NCBI GenBank assembly: GCA_963773585.1
Contig: CAVZBR010000012.1
Location: 29,056-93,055, forward strand
Direction: 5' to 3'
Length of the DNA stretch: 64,000 nt
From: CAVXJN01 sp963773585
Lineage (GTDB): Bacteria; Pseudomonadota; Gammaproteobacteria; JASBUN01
Shown here: positions 25,699 to 35,338 of the stretch, one piece after another
Position numbering within the stretch: the first letter of the stretch is position 1
Layout: each line of letters starts with the position of its first letter
Translations under genes and position numbers: made by a program
The notes under the pieces: generated by a model
Told to the model about the DNA's origin: nothing
The model's input: the letters and a program-made list of their open reading frames with translations, nothing else
Database searches by the model: none

Positions 25699-25735
25699 CG
25701 TACGGAGGCGCATCCCTCGGGTTCGCCTCCGTACG
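25699..25735 (+). other. 12-base hairpin between pstS and pstC
   Basis: CGTACGGAGGCG (25699-25710) and CGCCTCCGTACG (25724-25735) form a perfect stem with a 13-base loop. No T tract follows. It probably stabilises the pstS message or attenuates read-through into pstCAB, giving excess binding protein. Confidence 0.7.
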
Positions 25736-25752
25736 CATGATGGAAACACCAC

Positions 25753-26760
25753 ATGGCGAAAGATTTAGCGCTAGCAACGGACGGCCCGCAGGGCGGTCCG
25801 TCATCCTCGAAAGTAGCCGGGCGCGCTAGCCGCGGCGCACTGCTGGACCGCATATTCCGCCACTCCACGGTGCTGTTCGCCGCCCTGGTGCTGATCATCA
25901 TCACCGGCATCATCGTGACGTTGCTGGTGGGCGCCCTGCCCTCGCTCGAGAAGTTCGGGTTCGGATTTCTGGTCAGCAAAGAGTGGAACCCGGTCACCGA
26001 ACAGTTCGGCGCCCTGGTGCCCATATTCGGAACCCTGGCTACCTCGGCGCTGGCAATGCTGATCGGTATTCCGGTGAGCTTCGGAATTGCTGTGTTCATT
26101 ACCGAGTTGTGCCCGGTGTGGCTGAAGCGCCCCTTGGGTGTGGCGATCGAACTGTTGGCGGCGATTCCCAGCATTATCTACGGCATGTGGGGCCTGTTCG
26201 TATTCGCGCCGCTGTTCGCCGACCACGTCCAACCGTGGGTCACCGACCATCTCGGCGATTGGCCGCTGATCGGAGCGTTGTTCCAGGGCCCCCCGATGGG
26301 CATTGGGATGTTCACCGCCGGCCTGATCCTGGCGATCATGGTGATTCCTTTCATGACGGCGGTCATGCGCGACGTATTCGAGATTGTGCCGGGCGTACTC
26401 AAGGAATCGGCGTACGCACTCGGCTCCACCACCTGGGAAGTCGTGCGCTACGTGGTACTCCCCTACACCAAAGTTGGCGTAGTGGGCGGCGTAATGCTCG
26501 GTCTGGGCCGTGCGCTGGGTGAGACCATGGCCGTGACCTTCGTGATCGGCAATGCCCATGCCATCAGCGCCTCTTTGTTCATGCCCGGCAATACCATTTC
26601 CTCGACCCTTGCCAACGAGTTTACCGAAGCGGTCGGGGAAACCTACAGCGCGGCGTTGATCGAACTCGGCCTGATTTTGTTCGTGATCACCTTCATCGTA
26701 CTGGCAGCAGCGAAATTGATGCTCATGCGGCTGACTGCGCGCGAAGGCAAAACCACTTAG
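25753..26760 (+). CDS. pstC: Phosphate ABC transporter permease PstC
   Basis: The 335-residue inner-membrane protein has six main hydrophobic segments and the BPD permease loop ESAYALGSTTWEVVRYVVLPYTKVGVVGG (EAA motif) that contacts PstB. It carries an N-terminal cytoplasmic tail of about 40 residues before the first segment. It follows pstS after 97 bases and precedes pstA by six. Confidence 0.96.
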   Translation: MAKDLALATDGPQGGPSSSKVAGRASRGALLDRIFRHSTVLFAALVLIIITGIIVTLLVGALPSLEKFGFGFLVSKEWNPVTEQFGALVPIFGTLATSALAMLIGIPVSFGIAVFITELCPVWLKRPLGVAIELLAAIPSIIYGMWGLFVFAPLFADHVQPWVTDHLGDWPLIGALFQGPPMGIGMFTAGLILAIMVIPFMTAVMRDVFEIVPGVLKESAYALGSTTWEVVRYVVLPYTKVGVVGGVMLGLGRALGETMAVTFVIGNAHAISASLFMPGNTISSTLANEFTEAVGETYSAALIELGLILFVITFIVLAAAKLMLMRLTAREGKTT

Positions 26761-26766
26761 GCGACC

Positions 26767-27615
26767 ATGTTCAATCTCTACACCAAGCGGCGTATCGTAA
26801 ACGCCTTCAACCTGACCGTATCGGCGCTGGCAACCGCATTCGGTTTGTTTTGGCTGGCTTGGCTGCTATGGACACTGCTCAGCTATGGGTTGCAATGGAT
26901 CGACTGGTCCGTATTCACCGAGAGCACGCCGCCGCCCGGCAGCAGCGGCGGTTTGGCCAACGCCATCGTCGGTAGTCTCATGCTCACTGGACTTGGCACA
27001 CTGATCGGTGCTCCGTCTGGAATCCTGGCCGGCACCTTCCTGTCGGAGTATGGCCGCGGCACGGCCGTAGCCTCCGTAGTGCGATTTCTCAACGACATCC
27101 TTTTGAGCGCACCCTCTATCATCATTGGCGTATTTATCTATGCTCTGGTAGTGGTTTCCACCGGCCATTTCTCCGGCTGGGCGGGCGCGCTCGCGTTGGC
27201 GCTCATCGTGCTGCCGGTAGTGGTGCGCACCACCGAGGACATGCTGCGTCTGGTGCCCGACAGCTTGCGCGAAGCCGCCGCCGCATTGGGTGCGCCGCGG
27301 TGGAAGATCATCGTCAAGATCGTCTATCGCGCCGCACGGGCAGGCATCCTCACCGGTGTGATGCTGGCGGTGGCGCGGGTCAGCGGTGAAACCGCGCCGC
27401 TGCTGTTTACCGCGCTTAACAACCAGTTCTGGAACACGTCGCTGAGTGAACCGACCGCCAATTTGCCCGTGGTCATTTTTCAGTTTGCAATGAGCCCTTA
27501 TGAAGATTGGCAACATCTGGCTTGGGCCGGCGCTTTGTTGATCACGTTCAGTATTCTGCTGCTGAACATATTGTCCCGACTCCTGCTTCGCAGGCGCGGC
27601 ATGGGAACCTACTGA
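26767..27615 (+). CDS. pstA: Phosphate ABC transporter permease PstA
   Basis: The 282-residue partner of PstC has six hydrophobic segments and the EAA loop LREAAAALGAPRWKIIVKIVYRAARAG. GETAPLLFTALNNQFW is typical of PstA. Its stop overlaps the pstB start (TGATG). Confidence 0.96.
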   Translation: MFNLYTKRRIVNAFNLTVSALATAFGLFWLAWLLWTLLSYGLQWIDWSVFTESTPPPGSSGGLANAIVGSLMLTGLGTLIGAPSGILAGTFLSEYGRGTAVASVVRFLNDILLSAPSIIIGVFIYALVVVSTGHFSGWAGALALALIVLPVVVRTTEDMLRLVPDSLREAAAALGAPRWKIIVKIVYRAARAGILTGVMLAVARVSGETAPLLFTALNNQFWNTSLSEPTANLPVVIFQFAMSPYEDWQHLAWAGALLITFSILLLNILSRLLLRRRGMGTY

Positions 27616-28493
27616 TGAACCACGATCGCCCCCAAGAGGAACTCGCTTCGCCCGCGGTTCGAATCAAGCAGCCCAACGAACCGAATACTCGGGTCGCGAA
27701 GCCGCCGTTGCAGCCGACGCCGCGGGTTCAGGAAAGCGCTACCGCCAAGCTCGCGGTGCGCAACCTGAATTTTCATTATGGTGCGTTCCATGCGCTCAAG
27801 GACATTTCCCTGGACATGCACACCAACCGGATCACGGCATTCATCGGCCCTTCCGGATGCGGTAAATCAACGTTGTTACGGTGTCTGAACCGGATCTATG
27901 AGCTGTATCCGAAGCAGAAGGCAAGCGGCGAGATTCTATTAGACGGCGTCAATCTGCTGAGCAAGGAACAGGACTTGAACTTACTGCGGGCGCGCATCGG
28001 CATGGTGTTCCAGAAACCGACTCCGTTTCCCATGTCCATTTACGACAACATCGCTTTCGGCGTGAAGCTCTATGAGCGCCTTTCCAGAGGCGCGATGCAG
28101 GAACGGGTGGAGTGGGCGCTGGACAAGGCCGCGCTGTGGGACGAAGTCAAAGACAAGCTGCATCAGACCGGCACCGCACTGTCCGGCGGCCAACAACAGC
28201 GGCTGTGCATTGCCAGGGCCATTGCGGTCAAGCCCGAAGTTCTGCTGCTGGACGAACCTGCGTCGGCGCTGGATCCCATCTCGACGCTGAAGATCGAAGA
28301 ATTGATCACAGAATTGAAGCACGAATATACGATCGTCATCGTCACGCACAACATGCAGCAGGCGGCGCGCGTCTCGGATTACACCGCCTTCATGTACCTT
28401 GGCGAACTGATCGAAGTTGGCGCCACGGAAGACGTATTCACAAATCCGCGGCGCAAGCAGACGGAAGACTACATTACCGGGCGCTACGGTTAG
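27615..28493 (+). CDS. pstB: Phosphate ABC transporter ATPase PstB
   Basis: The 292-residue ATPase powers phosphate uptake. Walker A is GPSGCGKSTLL, the signature LSGGQQQRLCIARA, Walker B VLLLDEPASALDP. An N-terminal extension of about 45 residues (PQEELASPAVRIKQP and onward) precedes the ABC domain and is longer than in E. coli PstB (257 residues). No phoU follows; the next gene is convergent. Confidence 0.96.
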   Translation: MNHDRPQEELASPAVRIKQPNEPNTRVAKPPLQPTPRVQESATAKLAVRNLNFHYGAFHALKDISLDMHTNRITAFIGPSGCGKSTLLRCLNRIYELYPKQKASGEILLDGVNLLSKEQDLNLLRARIGMVFQKPTPFPMSIYDNIAFGVKLYERLSRGAMQERVEWALDKAALWDEVKDKLHQTGTALSGGQQQRLCIARAIAVKPEVLLLDEPASALDPISTLKIEELITELKHEYTIVIVTHNMQQAARVSDYTAFMYLGELIEVGATEDVFTNPRRKQTEDYITGRYG

Positions 28494-28508
28494 CGCGTCG
28501 TCGACGGC

Positions 28509-29612
28509 TCATTGATGGACGCCGAGCTTGGTCTCCAATCGGTCCAGCAATTTGCGGTACGACTTGGCAAACGCTTCGATTCCTTCATCCTCGAGCTCAG
28601 TCGCCGCTCCGTCCACATCCACGCCGAGTTCCCGGATCTGCGACCAAATCCCCGCCGCTTGCGCAGCTTGACGGCATAGCGCTTCCGCCGGCACGCCGTG
28701 ATCCTGCCAAGCGCGCAGGGTCGCCGGCGCCATGGTATTGATCGTATCCCGCCCGATCAGGGAATCCACGTACAGTACGTCCGAATAATGCGGGTCTTTG
28801 GTACTGGTACTCGCCCACAATAATTTCTGCGGACGCGCGCCGCGCTGCCGCTGGGTTTCGAATGCCGGGCCGTCGAAAATGTCGCGGAATTGCTGATAGG
28901 CAAGCACCGCGTTGGCAATAGCGGCCTGGCCTCGATGCTCCAATGCTGCCGGGGTCCCGATCCGGTCCAGCAGCGGATCGATTTTCGCGTCCACCCGGCT
29001 GACGAAGAACGACGCCACCGACCGTACCCGAGACGGCTCAGGTGCCGCACCGATGCCTTTGATGTACGCGTTGGCGACCGCCTGATACCGTTCACGGGAA
29101 AACAATAAGGTCACATTGATGTTGATCCCGCCAGCGAGCAAACGCTCCAGCGCCTCGACGCCGGCGACAGTGCCCGGCACCTTGATCATGACATTTTCGC
29201 GACCGAGCTCTCGCCATAATCGTTGCGCCGCTTCCACTGTACCCTCGGCATCGTGAGCCAACGCTGGCTGCACCTCGACACTGACATATCCGTCGTCGCG
29301 CCCGCTCACGTCGTAGACATCCTTGAGGACATCTGCGGCAGCGCGAATGTCATCAAGAATGAGGCTGGTCGCCAACAGTTCCGGGCTAACGTCCGGCGCC
29401 CGGCCGGTGATCTGACCGATCGCCGCGTCGTAGTGATCGCCGTTCGCGATCGCCGCTTCGAATATGGTCGGATTGCTCGTGACGCCCGACACGCCAGCGG
29501 CGACCAGCTCCGCCAAGCCGCCGCTGGCGATCAGCTCGCGTTCGATGTAATCCAGCCAACCGATTGACCAATCGTTTTCAACGCCGACAATGATGCCATA
29601 TTCGTGTCTCAC
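28509..29612 (-). CDS. tal: Transaldolase
   Basis: Transaldolase moves a dihydroxyacetone unit in the non-oxidative pentose phosphate pathway. The protein (367 residues) matches the longer TalC/Tal type II group: IGWLDYIERELIASGGL, GVTSNPTIFEAAI, SVEVQPALAHDAEGTV and the Schiff-base Lys in NVMIKVPGT. The start is GTG at 29612; it could be a few codons further in. It is the last gene of a four-gene minus-strand group after the YihY, PAP2 and glycine-rich membrane proteins. Confidence 0.93.
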   Translation of the reverse strand: MRHEYGIIVGVENDWSIGWLDYIERELIASGGLAELVAAGVSGVTSNPTIFEAAIANGDHYDAAIGQITGRAPDVSPELLATSLILDDIRAAADVLKDVYDVSGRDDGYVSVEVQPALAHDAEGTVEAAQRLWRELGRENVMIKVPGTVAGVEALERLLAGGININVTLLFSRERYQAVANAYIKGIGAAPEPSRVRSVASFFVSRVDAKIDPLLDRIGTPAALEHRGQAAIANAVLAYQQFRDIFDGPAFETQRQRGARPQKLLWASTSTKDPHYSDVLYVDSLIGRDTINTMAPATLRAWQDHGVPAEALCRQAAQAAGIWSQIRELGVDVDGAATELEDEGIEAFAKSYRKLLDRLETKLGVHQ

Positions 29613-29663
29613 CCAGGTCGGTTCGTGCGAGGCATTCGCGCCCGGCAGCCGTTCGCGACGGCG

Positions 29664-30179
29664 TCAGTACGGCAATTTCTTTGGTTCGACTCCGCGCACG
29701 TTCGCCTCCGGATGGTGTTTGACGATGATGTCGGTGACTTCATCGATCCGTTCCTTCGGCACGTCGACGAGCATCAACAATTGCCCCTGTTCGACCGCAT
29801 CCTCGAACTCTTTGAGCTGCGCATTGGGTGCGGAAATTCCCATCATCGGCGCCATCACTGCGCCGAAACCGGCGCCGGCAACCGTGGTCGCAATAATCGC
29901 ACCCCCGCCCAAGGCCAGACCGGCACCCGGAATGGTGACTGCGAGGATGCCGGCAATGAGTCCGGTAGCGCCGCCCATGGCAACGCCCTTCTCCAGCGCC
30001 GGGACGATATCGCGTTCATGCATCAGCCCCGCTTCGGGTAATTCATGCTGTCTCAACAGGTGATGGTCTTTGGCAACGATGTGGATGTCTTTCTCCTGCA
30101 CATGGGAAAGCAACAGATCCGCAACCGTGTCTTTGGCCGTCTCGACCGTGGGCAATAAAAAATAGAGTCGGTGTTTCAT
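29664..30179 (-). CDS. Glycine-rich membrane protein of unknown function (DUF1269-like)
   Basis: The 171-residue protein has a soluble N-terminal half (LYFLLPTVETAKDTVADLLLSHV), a central Gly-rich hydrophobic hairpin (about residues 65-115, glycine-zipper like: GGATGLIAGILAVTIPGAGLALGG) and an acidic C-terminus (VDVPKERIDEVTDIIVKHHPEA). An AGGAGGT ribosome site lies just before the ATG. It is similar in plan to DUF1269 proteins, but the family assignment is from memory. It follows the PAP2 gene by two bases. Confidence 0.75.
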   Translation of the reverse strand: MKHRLYFLLPTVETAKDTVADLLLSHVQEKDIHIVAKDHHLLRQHELPEAGLMHERDIVPALEKGVAMGGATGLIAGILAVTIPGAGLALGGGAIIATTVAGAGFGAVMAPMMGISAPNAQLKEFEDAVEQGQLLMLVDVPKERIDEVTDIIVKHHPEANVRGVEPKKLPY

Positions 30180-30181
30180 GG

Positions 30182-31024
30182 TTACCTCCTTGATGAAGAT
30201 GGCTCAACCGTCCGTGGCAATACATGCCGCTGTAGATCCTGCGGTTCGGCGGACGCAGCGTCCGTCTCGGCATCGCTGTCCTCGACCTGGCCGTGACGCT
30301 GCAACCAGCGCGCCAAAAGCCAGCACATCAGTGCCCAGCCGGCCCCCGCTGTCCAACCGCCAAGCACATCAGTGGGCCAATGCACACCCAGGTACACGCG
30401 GCTGACGCCCACCACTAATGTCGCAAAAATCGCGACCAAGAGAATGTATGCTTTTATCCGGCGCCGGCGCTGCACGCGCGCCAAGAGCGCCCCGAGCGTC
30501 AAATAAGTGCTCGCTGAGAGCATGGAGTGACCGCTGGGGAAACTCGCGGTGTACACGCGCATGCCGTGTGGAACCAGATCCGGCCGAGGTCGATCGAAGC
30601 CTGTTTTCAGGGCGGTACTCGCGCCCAGCGCACCGAGTGTCGCTACCAGCACCACCAGCGCAAGCCGGCGTTTTCCAACCAAAAGCAGATAGCCGACGAC
30701 TGCGAACGTCACCATCGCCAACACGCCGATGCTGCCCAACGCGGTGAAATCGCGCCCCATCTCCTCGACCCAGCTCGGCCCGATGGGATCTTTGAGATCG
30801 GCCGGATTGCGCATGGCCAACAACACCGTGTGATCGAAACTTTTGGTGCCGCCTTCCACTACAGCGTCGGAGATTTCGACGAAACCCCACACCGCTCCCA
30901 TCAGTGCAAACAAAACAACCAATACCGACAGCTCGCGGCTGCCGATCCAGCGCAACGTCCTCGTCAACGCGCCGGATTCGCTGCGCGCAGCGGACGTACG
31001 GGTAGTCGATTTGGAATCTGTCAT
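30182..31024 (-). CDS. PAP2-family phosphatase, membrane
   Basis: The 280-residue protein has six hydrophobic segments and all three PAP2 motifs: KTGFDRPRP, SFPSGHSM and SRVYLGVHWPTDVLGG. It probably dephosphorylates phosphatidic acid, undecaprenyl diphosphate or a related lipid at the outer face of the inner membrane. The ATG at 31024 overlaps the YihY stop (ATGA). Upstream codons of the same frame lie inside the YihY gene and are not counted. Confidence 0.9.
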   Translation of the reverse strand: MTDSKSTTRTSAARSESGALTRTLRWIGSRELSVLVVLFALMGAVWGFVEISDAVVEGGTKSFDHTVLLAMRNPADLKDPIGPSWVEEMGRDFTALGSIGVLAMVTFAVVGYLLLVGKRRLALVVLVATLGALGASTALKTGFDRPRPDLVPHGMRVYTASFPSGHSMLSASTYLTLGALLARVQRRRRIKAYILLVAIFATLVVGVSRVYLGVHWPTDVLGGWTAGAGWALMCWLLARWLQRHGQVEDSDAETDAASAEPQDLQRHVLPRTVEPSSSRR

Positions 31025-31986
31025 CGGTTCTCCCCTACCGTATCGGCCACGTACGCCTCGCGTTCCCCCATGGGCTTCGGACGCCCGATCGTGGTATCCA
31101 CTTTGGTCTGGTGTTCCATTTCCGCATTCAGTTCGGCACCCAGCAGCACCGCGTATGCGGAGATGTAAAACCACATCAGCAGCACGACCAGCGCGCCCAC
31201 CGAACCGTACACCTTGTTGTAGTTACCGAAATTCTCGACATAAATCGAAAACCCCACCGAGATCAACAACCACAACACGGTCGCGATTATGGAGCCCCAG
31301 CTCACCCACTTCCAACGCGGATGGTTACGGCTCGGCGCGAAGTGATACAACGCGCTCAGGGCGACCAGCACCGCCACCAGCATGAGCGGCCACCTGGCCA
31401 TGGACAAAACGGTTCCAAGCGTGCCGGAAATGTGCAGTAGACCGACCACAGCCGGCACGACCACCACCAAGCCGAGCATGATCACGAAAAATAGGACCGC
31501 CGCCAGCGTCAGCAGGAAAGCCAGGATGTTGAGCCGTATGAAGCCACGCTTTTCCCGTTCGTCGTAAGCAATGTTGAGTGCGGTAATGACGGCTTTTATG
31601 CCCTTCATGGAGCTCAGCAGTGCCAATAGCAAGCCTCCGATGGCGGTAATCCCGAGCGCGGCTCCCGAGCTTCCTGCGAGCGAATGCACTTGGTCCAGCA
31701 GCACGGGCCGCGCCTCGGAGGGCATCATCACTGCCAGCTTCTGCAACTGGCGTTCGATGTCCATGCCGTTGGTGAGCAGACCGTAGAGCGAAACCGACGC
31801 AGCCAGTCCGGGAAACACCGCAAGCAGCGCGTAAAACGCCACCCCGGCCGACACCAGCGATAGATTGTCGGCGCCGATCTGATCCTTCGTTCGCAACAGA
31901 ATGTCACGCCAGCCGCGTTTTGGGATCTGGTGCGGTGTTCGGGCTGCACGCCCGCGGAGCCGGTCGTCTTCGGTCTGCGTTGGCAC
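31021..31986 (-). CDS. YihY/BrkB-family membrane protein
   Basis: The 321-residue protein has six hydrophobic segments in the YihY/virulence factor BrkB pattern: ADNLSLVSAGVAFYALLAVFPGLAA, LALLSSMKGIKAVITALNIAYDE, and GSVGALVVLLMWFYISAYAVLLGAELNAEMEH near the end. Function is unsettled (the old RNase BN name is an error). The start is GTG at 31986, with AAGG nine bases upstream. It heads the yihY-PAP2-Gly-rich-tal group. Confidence 0.85.
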   Translation of the reverse strand: MPTQTEDDRLRGRAARTPHQIPKRGWRDILLRTKDQIGADNLSLVSAGVAFYALLAVFPGLAASVSLYGLLTNGMDIERQLQKLAVMMPSEARPVLLDQVHSLAGSSGAALGITAIGGLLLALLSSMKGIKAVITALNIAYDEREKRGFIRLNILAFLLTLAAVLFFVIMLGLVVVVPAVVGLLHISGTLGTVLSMARWPLMLVAVLVALSALYHFAPSRNHPRWKWVSWGSIIATVLWLLISVGFSIYVENFGNYNKVYGSVGALVVLLMWFYISAYAVLLGAELNAEMEHQTKVDTTIGRPKPMGEREAYVADTVGENR

Positions 31987-32147
31987 TGGAGCAATCCTTT
32001 CCTCGTGCGGCGTTATTGCGCCGAAATCGAACGCCAGAGTTCTAGAATAGTTGTCACACGGACTCATGCAGTGGCTGGGGATGGCCCCGAATGGCGTCAA
32101 AACTACCCCTCAAACGAGGTTATCGCCGCCGCGCCGGGTAGTCCGCC

Positions 32148-34100
32148 TCAATCCCAGCGTTGACCAGCCAAAATGCGGCGTTCCGCACGCACCAGACCCT
32201 TGGGCTTGCCGCGCAATACCAGGACATCCCCTTGTCGCACCAACGTATCCGGCGTCGGGTCCGGGCCGCGGATACCGTTTCGACGTACTGCGGCGACTTG
32301 CACGTCATAACGCTCCAACTGCAGTTCCGAAAGTCGCCGGCGGGTAGCGTAAGCACCGTCCGGAATCCGGATCACGTGCAAGCGCTCGCCCGCCGCCGAT
32401 GCCGAACGCGTTCCGTGAAACATGCCGCGCAGCAATTTGTAGCGGTCCGCTCGGATCGCGTCAGTACGCTGATTGATGTCCTTTGCCGGCACCCCGAGAA
32501 CCAATAGCAACTGCGCTCCCAGCATCAGGCTGACCTCGAGCGTGTCCGGCACCGCATCGGTGGCCCCGGCTTCGATCAATGCCTCCAGATGTGTTTCGTC
32601 CGTGGTACGCACCAGCACAGGCAGGTCGGGGTGTTGGTCCCGAATCCTTGCCAGGGTTTTCAGCGCCGCGCTGTGGTCTTCGAAGCTGATCACCACCGCA
32701 CGCGCACTGCCGATGCCGCATGCATCCAGAATGCCGCTGCGCGTCGCATCGCCATACATGACTTGTTCACCCGCAGTAAGCGCTGCTCGGACGCGGTCGG
32801 GATCGAGGTCGACACACACATAGGGAACGTTTTGATCCTCCAGCAGACGAACCAAGTTTTGGCCGATCCGGCCGTACCCGCACACGATCACGTGTGCTTG
32901 CGGTTTCGCTTCCGCAGGTAATGCATCGATACCGTCACTGTCCGCGCGCGCCGCGATGCGGCTGGCCCAGCGCAGGTTCCAACGGATCAACACCGGCGCC
33001 GCCATCATGCTCAACACCACTGCGCTCAGCACCACCTGATTGGCATTCCCTTGTAGAATGTCCAGATCGCGCATCAGATACAGCACCACGAGACTGAATT
33101 CGCCGGCTTGCGCTAGAACGAATCCCATCCGCAGTGCAGTGACCCGCCCCACGCCGCGCAGCCAAGCCACGGTTCCCGTAATCACGGCTTTGCCCAGTAT
33201 GAGCGCCAACGTCACGCCAAGAACCATCGACCACTGAGCTACGAGCACCTTCAAATCCAGCAATGTGCCGACGGCGACGAAGAACAGACCGAGCAATACA
33301 TCCTGGAACGGCCGGATATCGGATTCCACCTGATGGCGAAACTCAGTCTCGCCCAACACCATGCCGGCCAGAAACGCACCGAGCGCCGGAGACAGGCCGG
33401 CCATCTGCGCGATGCTCGCGGCACCCAGACTGGCGAGAATAACCGCAAGCATGAAAATCTCCGGGGAACGCAGCAATGCAACCCGACGAAAAGCCGGGCG
33501 CACCACCCAACGCCCGATCACCAGCAGACCGGCGAACACCAAGATTCCTCGGAGCAGGACCCAGCCAGCTTTGACTGCCAGTTCCATCGGCGAGGCGCCA
33601 GGCAGCACAGGCAACAGCAACAACACCAATACCGTGGCCAAATCCTGGAACAACAACACAGCGATTGCCGCGCGGCCCAGGCCGGTGTGTAGCTCGCCCC
33701 GTTCCAGCAGCTGCCTGCTGGCAATGGCGGTGGAGGACATGGCGAGCGCCGCTGCCACCGCGACGGCCGCGACCGGAGAAAGCCCCAATGCCCACGCGCA
33801 CAGTGCAAACAGCGCCGTGGTGACCACCACCTGCAGGCCGCCGGTGCCAAGGACCATGGATCGCTCGGCCAGCAAACGCGGCAAGGAAAATTCCAGACCG
33901 ATGGTAAACATGAGGAACAGCACGCCGATCTCGGCCACTTGCCGTATGGCATCGGAGTCGTGCACCCAGCCCAGCAGATCCGGCCCCATGACCACCCCGA
34001 CCATGAGGTAACCGGCAATTGGAGACAGCCCCAGCCGCCGCCCGGCGATGGTAGCGAGCAACGAAGCCGCTGCGTAAACGAGAATCAGATAGATGAACAT
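32148..34100 (-). CDS. CPA2-family cation/proton antiporter with TrkA-N and TrkA-C domains (KefB/YbaL type)
   Basis: The 650-residue protein combines a 12- to 13-segment sodium/proton exchanger domain (residues about 1-380: GYLMVGVVMGPDLLG, EIGVLFLMFTIGLEFSLPRL, QAGEFSLVVL), a RCK/TrkA-N nucleotide-binding domain (HVIVCGYGRIGQNLVRLLE, about residues 410-520) and a C-terminal TrkA-C domain (RRNGIRGPDPTPDTLVRQGDVLVLRG). The order is that of KefB/KefC/YbaL potassium efflux systems. The ATG at 34100 leads directly into the first membrane segment; an in-frame ATG 15 codons upstream is less likely. Confidence 0.92.
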   Translation of the reverse strand: MFIYLILVYAAASLLATIAGRRLGLSPIAGYLMVGVVMGPDLLGWVHDSDAIRQVAEIGVLFLMFTIGLEFSLPRLLAERSMVLGTGGLQVVVTTALFALCAWALGLSPVAAVAVAAALAMSSTAIASRQLLERGELHTGLGRAAIAVLLFQDLATVLVLLLLPVLPGASPMELAVKAGWVLLRGILVFAGLLVIGRWVVRPAFRRVALLRSPEIFMLAVILASLGAASIAQMAGLSPALGAFLAGMVLGETEFRHQVESDIRPFQDVLLGLFFVAVGTLLDLKVLVAQWSMVLGVTLALILGKAVITGTVAWLRGVGRVTALRMGFVLAQAGEFSLVVLYLMRDLDILQGNANQVVLSAVVLSMMAAPVLIRWNLRWASRIAARADSDGIDALPAEAKPQAHVIVCGYGRIGQNLVRLLEDQNVPYVCVDLDPDRVRAALTAGEQVMYGDATRSGILDACGIGSARAVVISFEDHSAALKTLARIRDQHPDLPVLVRTTDETHLEALIEAGATDAVPDTLEVSLMLGAQLLLVLGVPAKDINQRTDAIRADRYKLLRGMFHGTRSASAAGERLHVIRIPDGAYATRRRLSELQLERYDVQVAAVRRNGIRGPDPTPDTLVRQGDVLVLRGKPKGLVRAERRILAGQRWD

Positions 34101-34249
34101 CGGCGGAACCGAGGTGGGGATGGCGCGAGCGCAATGGTAGTCCACGGCGCGTTGCCGTGTCCGGTTCCGGGACAGGTAAGTAGTGGATTCAGATCACGCA
34201 TCGGTACCGCGGACACCGGCGGTCTCCGGCCGGGGCCCGCGGCCCAATG

Positions 34250-35338
34250 TTATTGCGAGGATCGATCGCGACCGCTTTCTGGCTCCGGTTGTTGATCGTG
34301 TTGCTGTTGTCCGGTTTTCGCCGATCCTGCCTCTGCGTTTTCGAAGGCACTGAATTCGGCCCGATCGATCGTACCGTCGCGGTCGCGATCGAATTCGGAG
34401 AATTTCTGATCCAACTCGTCAGATGCCTTGGCTTCATTGCGATCGAGCCGACCGCTGGAGTCCTTATCCAATTGCCCGAACTGCATCCGCTGCTGCTCAG
34501 AACCCGATTCGCTGTCCTTGGCAGTCTGGCCGGCGGATTTTCCGGTATTGCCGCCGCCCTTGGAGGCCTTGCTTTCGGTGTTGGCGGCCTTGGTGACGTT
34601 CTGCTGTTCGCTCGACTCCGCGATACGTTTGCGCTGCTTTTGCTGCTCCGGCGTAAGCGACGCGCGCGCCTGCTCGCTCGGACTCTCGGACGGCTCGGCT
34701 GCCGCCATTCCGGCCGGCTGCCGATAGGCGTTGAATTCCCACTGCGACAACTTGCCGTCGTCGTTGCGATCCAATTTCGCGAAACGCGCACTGATCGCTT
34801 TGTCCGCCTGCGCTTCATCCTTGGTCACATGCCCGTCACGATTGGTATCAAGGCTTTCAAACGAAACCTTCGTATCGGGGGCATTGACCTCGTGCTTTGC
34901 TGCATAGCTGTCGGTGAACGTGCGTTCCTTGGCTTCCCATTCCTGCCCGCTCATGTCAGGCCACTTGTCTTTTTCGAAGGCAGGGGCTTGCGCCAATTGC
35001 TGCCGGGAAATATCCATTACGACGTTGTCTTGGTCGAAAGAAACCTGGCTCGGCTGCCACGGCACAGCAACCACTTTGTCGCCGATATCGAGAAACCCGC
35101 CGTGGGAAATCACCACGTACTTGATCTGTCCAGTCTTATCCAGGACCAACTCTTCGATCTCGCCCAGGTCCTCGCCCTGGCGATTCTTGATCTGGGCGTT
35201 GAGCAGCTGTGCGCGCGCCTTGATCATTGGCTGTGCAGGCTGATCTGCCGCCACGGCGGCGCCGCCGATCCACACTGCGCTTATGGCTGCCGCAAGCACC
35301 GCGCGGCGAATTCGTTGCACTGTAGTTGTCGTAGGCAT
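34250..35338 (-). CDS. Exported PRC-barrel protein with four EF-hand loops
   Basis: The 362-residue protein starts with a signal peptide (about 1-31, ending AAVAA) after an AGGAGG ribosome site. Residues about 42-110 form a PRC-barrel domain (GEDLGEIEELVLDKTGQIKYVVIS). Four canonical EF-hand loops follow: D164-E175 (DTNRDGHVTKDE), D190-E201 (DRNDDGKLSQWE), D291-E302 (DKDSSGRLDRNE) and D317-E328 (DRDRDGTIDRAE). A low-complexity Gln/Ser/Lys linker separates the two pairs. It probably binds calcium in the periplasm; the fusion is unusual. Confidence 0.85.
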   Translation of the reverse strand: MPTTTTVQRIRRAVLAAAISAVWIGGAAVAADQPAQPMIKARAQLLNAQIKNRQGEDLGEIEELVLDKTGQIKYVVISHGGFLDIGDKVVAVPWQPSQVSFDQDNVVMDISRQQLAQAPAFEKDKWPDMSGQEWEAKERTFTDSYAAKHEVNAPDTKVSFESLDTNRDGHVTKDEAQADKAISARFAKLDRNDDGKLSQWEFNAYRQPAGMAAAEPSESPSEQARASLTPEQQKQRKRIAESSEQQNVTKAANTESKASKGGGNTGKSAGQTAKDSESGSEQQRMQFGQLDKDSSGRLDRNEAKASDELDQKFSEFDRDRDGTIDRAEFSAFENAEAGSAKTGQQQHDQQPEPESGRDRSSQ

